Source of the DNA: Hyphomicrobiaceae bacterium
GTDB taxonomy: Bacteria > Pseudomonadota > Alphaproteobacteria > Rhizobiales > JAKIUO01
Reading direction: 5' to 3'
DNA length: 13,442 bases
NCBI GenBank assembly: GCA_021647535.1
Contig: JAKIUO010000079.1
Span: 1 to 13,442 of the forward strand
Shown here: positions 13,231-13,442 of the stretch, piece by piece
Numbering within the stretch: position 1 is the first letter of the stretch
Layout: every line of letters begins with the position of its first letter
Notes under the pieces: generated by a model
Seen by the model: the letters and a program-made list of their open reading frames with translations, nothing else
What the model was told of the DNA's origin: nothing
Database searches by the model: none
Position numbers and translations under genes: made by a program

Positions 13231-13442
13231 GAAGTGGCTCGGTTTGTTTGGACAGTTTGTGTTGGTTTTATAAGTGGGTCCTGGCCTTTTTCATGCTGCG
13301 ACCGGGATGGGTTGCTGCGGGTTGAAGTAAAACTGATCCGGGGTTTTCCGGTCAAGCGATGAATGGGGTCTTTTTTCATTGTAGAAGGTCAGAATTTGCC
13401 GATGCCAGCCCTTGCTTGCGGCACGTTTTCATAGGCATGCAG
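13231..13442 (-). mobile_element. End of an IS3-family insertion sequence (remnant, cut by window edge)
   Basis: The segment contains the 3' end of a transposase and about 60 bp of noncoding terminus. The outer sequence beginning near 13231 (GAAGTGGCTCGGTTTGTTTG on the plus strand) is probably the terminal inverted repeat, though its partner lies outside the window. The exact boundary is uncertain. Confidence 0.6.
13291..13442 (-). pseudogene. IS3-family transposase (OrfB, integrase core) C-terminus, frameshifted
   Basis: The minus strand encodes HAYENVPQARAGIGKF and then, in the next frame, LTFYNEKRPHSSLDRKTPDQ followed by FYFNPQQPIPVAA and a TGA stop at 13293-13291. This is the conserved C-terminal end of the DDE integrase-core transposase of IS3-family elements, with its NEKRPHSSL signature. 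The two parts are joined by a frameshift at about 13388-13398, consistent with one missing base between GGCAAATT and CTGACC. The IS3-family programmed frameshift lies at the OrfA/OrfB junction, not here, so this is decay. The rest of the gene lies beyond the right edge. Confidence 0.85.

Noticed and set aside
13388..13398. Programmed frameshift in the IS3-type transposase
   Set aside because: The IS3-family slippage site is at the OrfA/OrfB junction; this shift lies near the C-terminus and has no slippery A-run, so it is a decay mutation.

Overview
The window reads as a chromosomal segment of an alphaproteobacterium, most likely Hyphomicrobiales (Rhizobiales) or a close relative. This rests on the minus-strand gene order rlpA - D,D-carboxypeptidase - tmk - holB - metG, which is a familiar block in that group, and on protein style. 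Base composition looks moderate rather than very GC-rich. No species can be named from the sequence alone.

Left part (1-4705), core genome, all on the minus strand. Transcription runs from rlpA (septal lipoprotein, peptidoglycan) to a PBP5-type D-Ala-D-Ala carboxypeptidase, then tmk (dTMP kinase), holB (DNA polymerase III delta') and metG (methionyl-tRNA synthetase, cut by the window edge). holB starts with GTG, and its ribosome binding site overlaps the tmk stop codon.

Middle (4706-7600), boundary and accessory genes. A tRNA-Ser(TGA) gene with encoded CCA lies at 5020-5109 on the plus strand. Downstream is a plus-strand toxin-antitoxin pair (DUF433 antitoxin, DUF5615/PIN-like toxin), preceded by a symmetric cluster of four 8-bp motifs that looks like an operator. 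The natural start codon of the toxin seems to have decayed from ATG to ACG. A noncoding stretch with nested inverted repeats follows. Next comes an unusual minus-strand four-pass membrane protein whose cytoplasmic tail ends in a winged-helix-like domain resembling the C-terminus of D5/P4-type primases. That gene has a clear promoter, Shine-Dalgarno sequence and terminator of its own.

Right part (7971-13033), the most interesting block. Three minus-strand genes form an apparent operon, in transcription order: an exported FecR-like/beta-rich protein, a secreted metacaspase-like C14 protease (His113/Cys179) with a DUF4384-like C-terminal region, and a CHASE2 membrane sensor with no kinase or cyclase output domain. 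The set looks like an envelope stress-sensing and proteolysis module. I do not recognise a named system with this composition.

The right edge (about 13231-13442) is the end of a decayed IS3-family insertion sequence with a frameshifted transposase. A tRNA gene, a toxin-antitoxin pair, single-gene cargo, a caspase operon and an IS remnant in succession suggest a variable region next to tRNA-Ser. No integrase or duplicated tRNA 3' end is visible inside the window.
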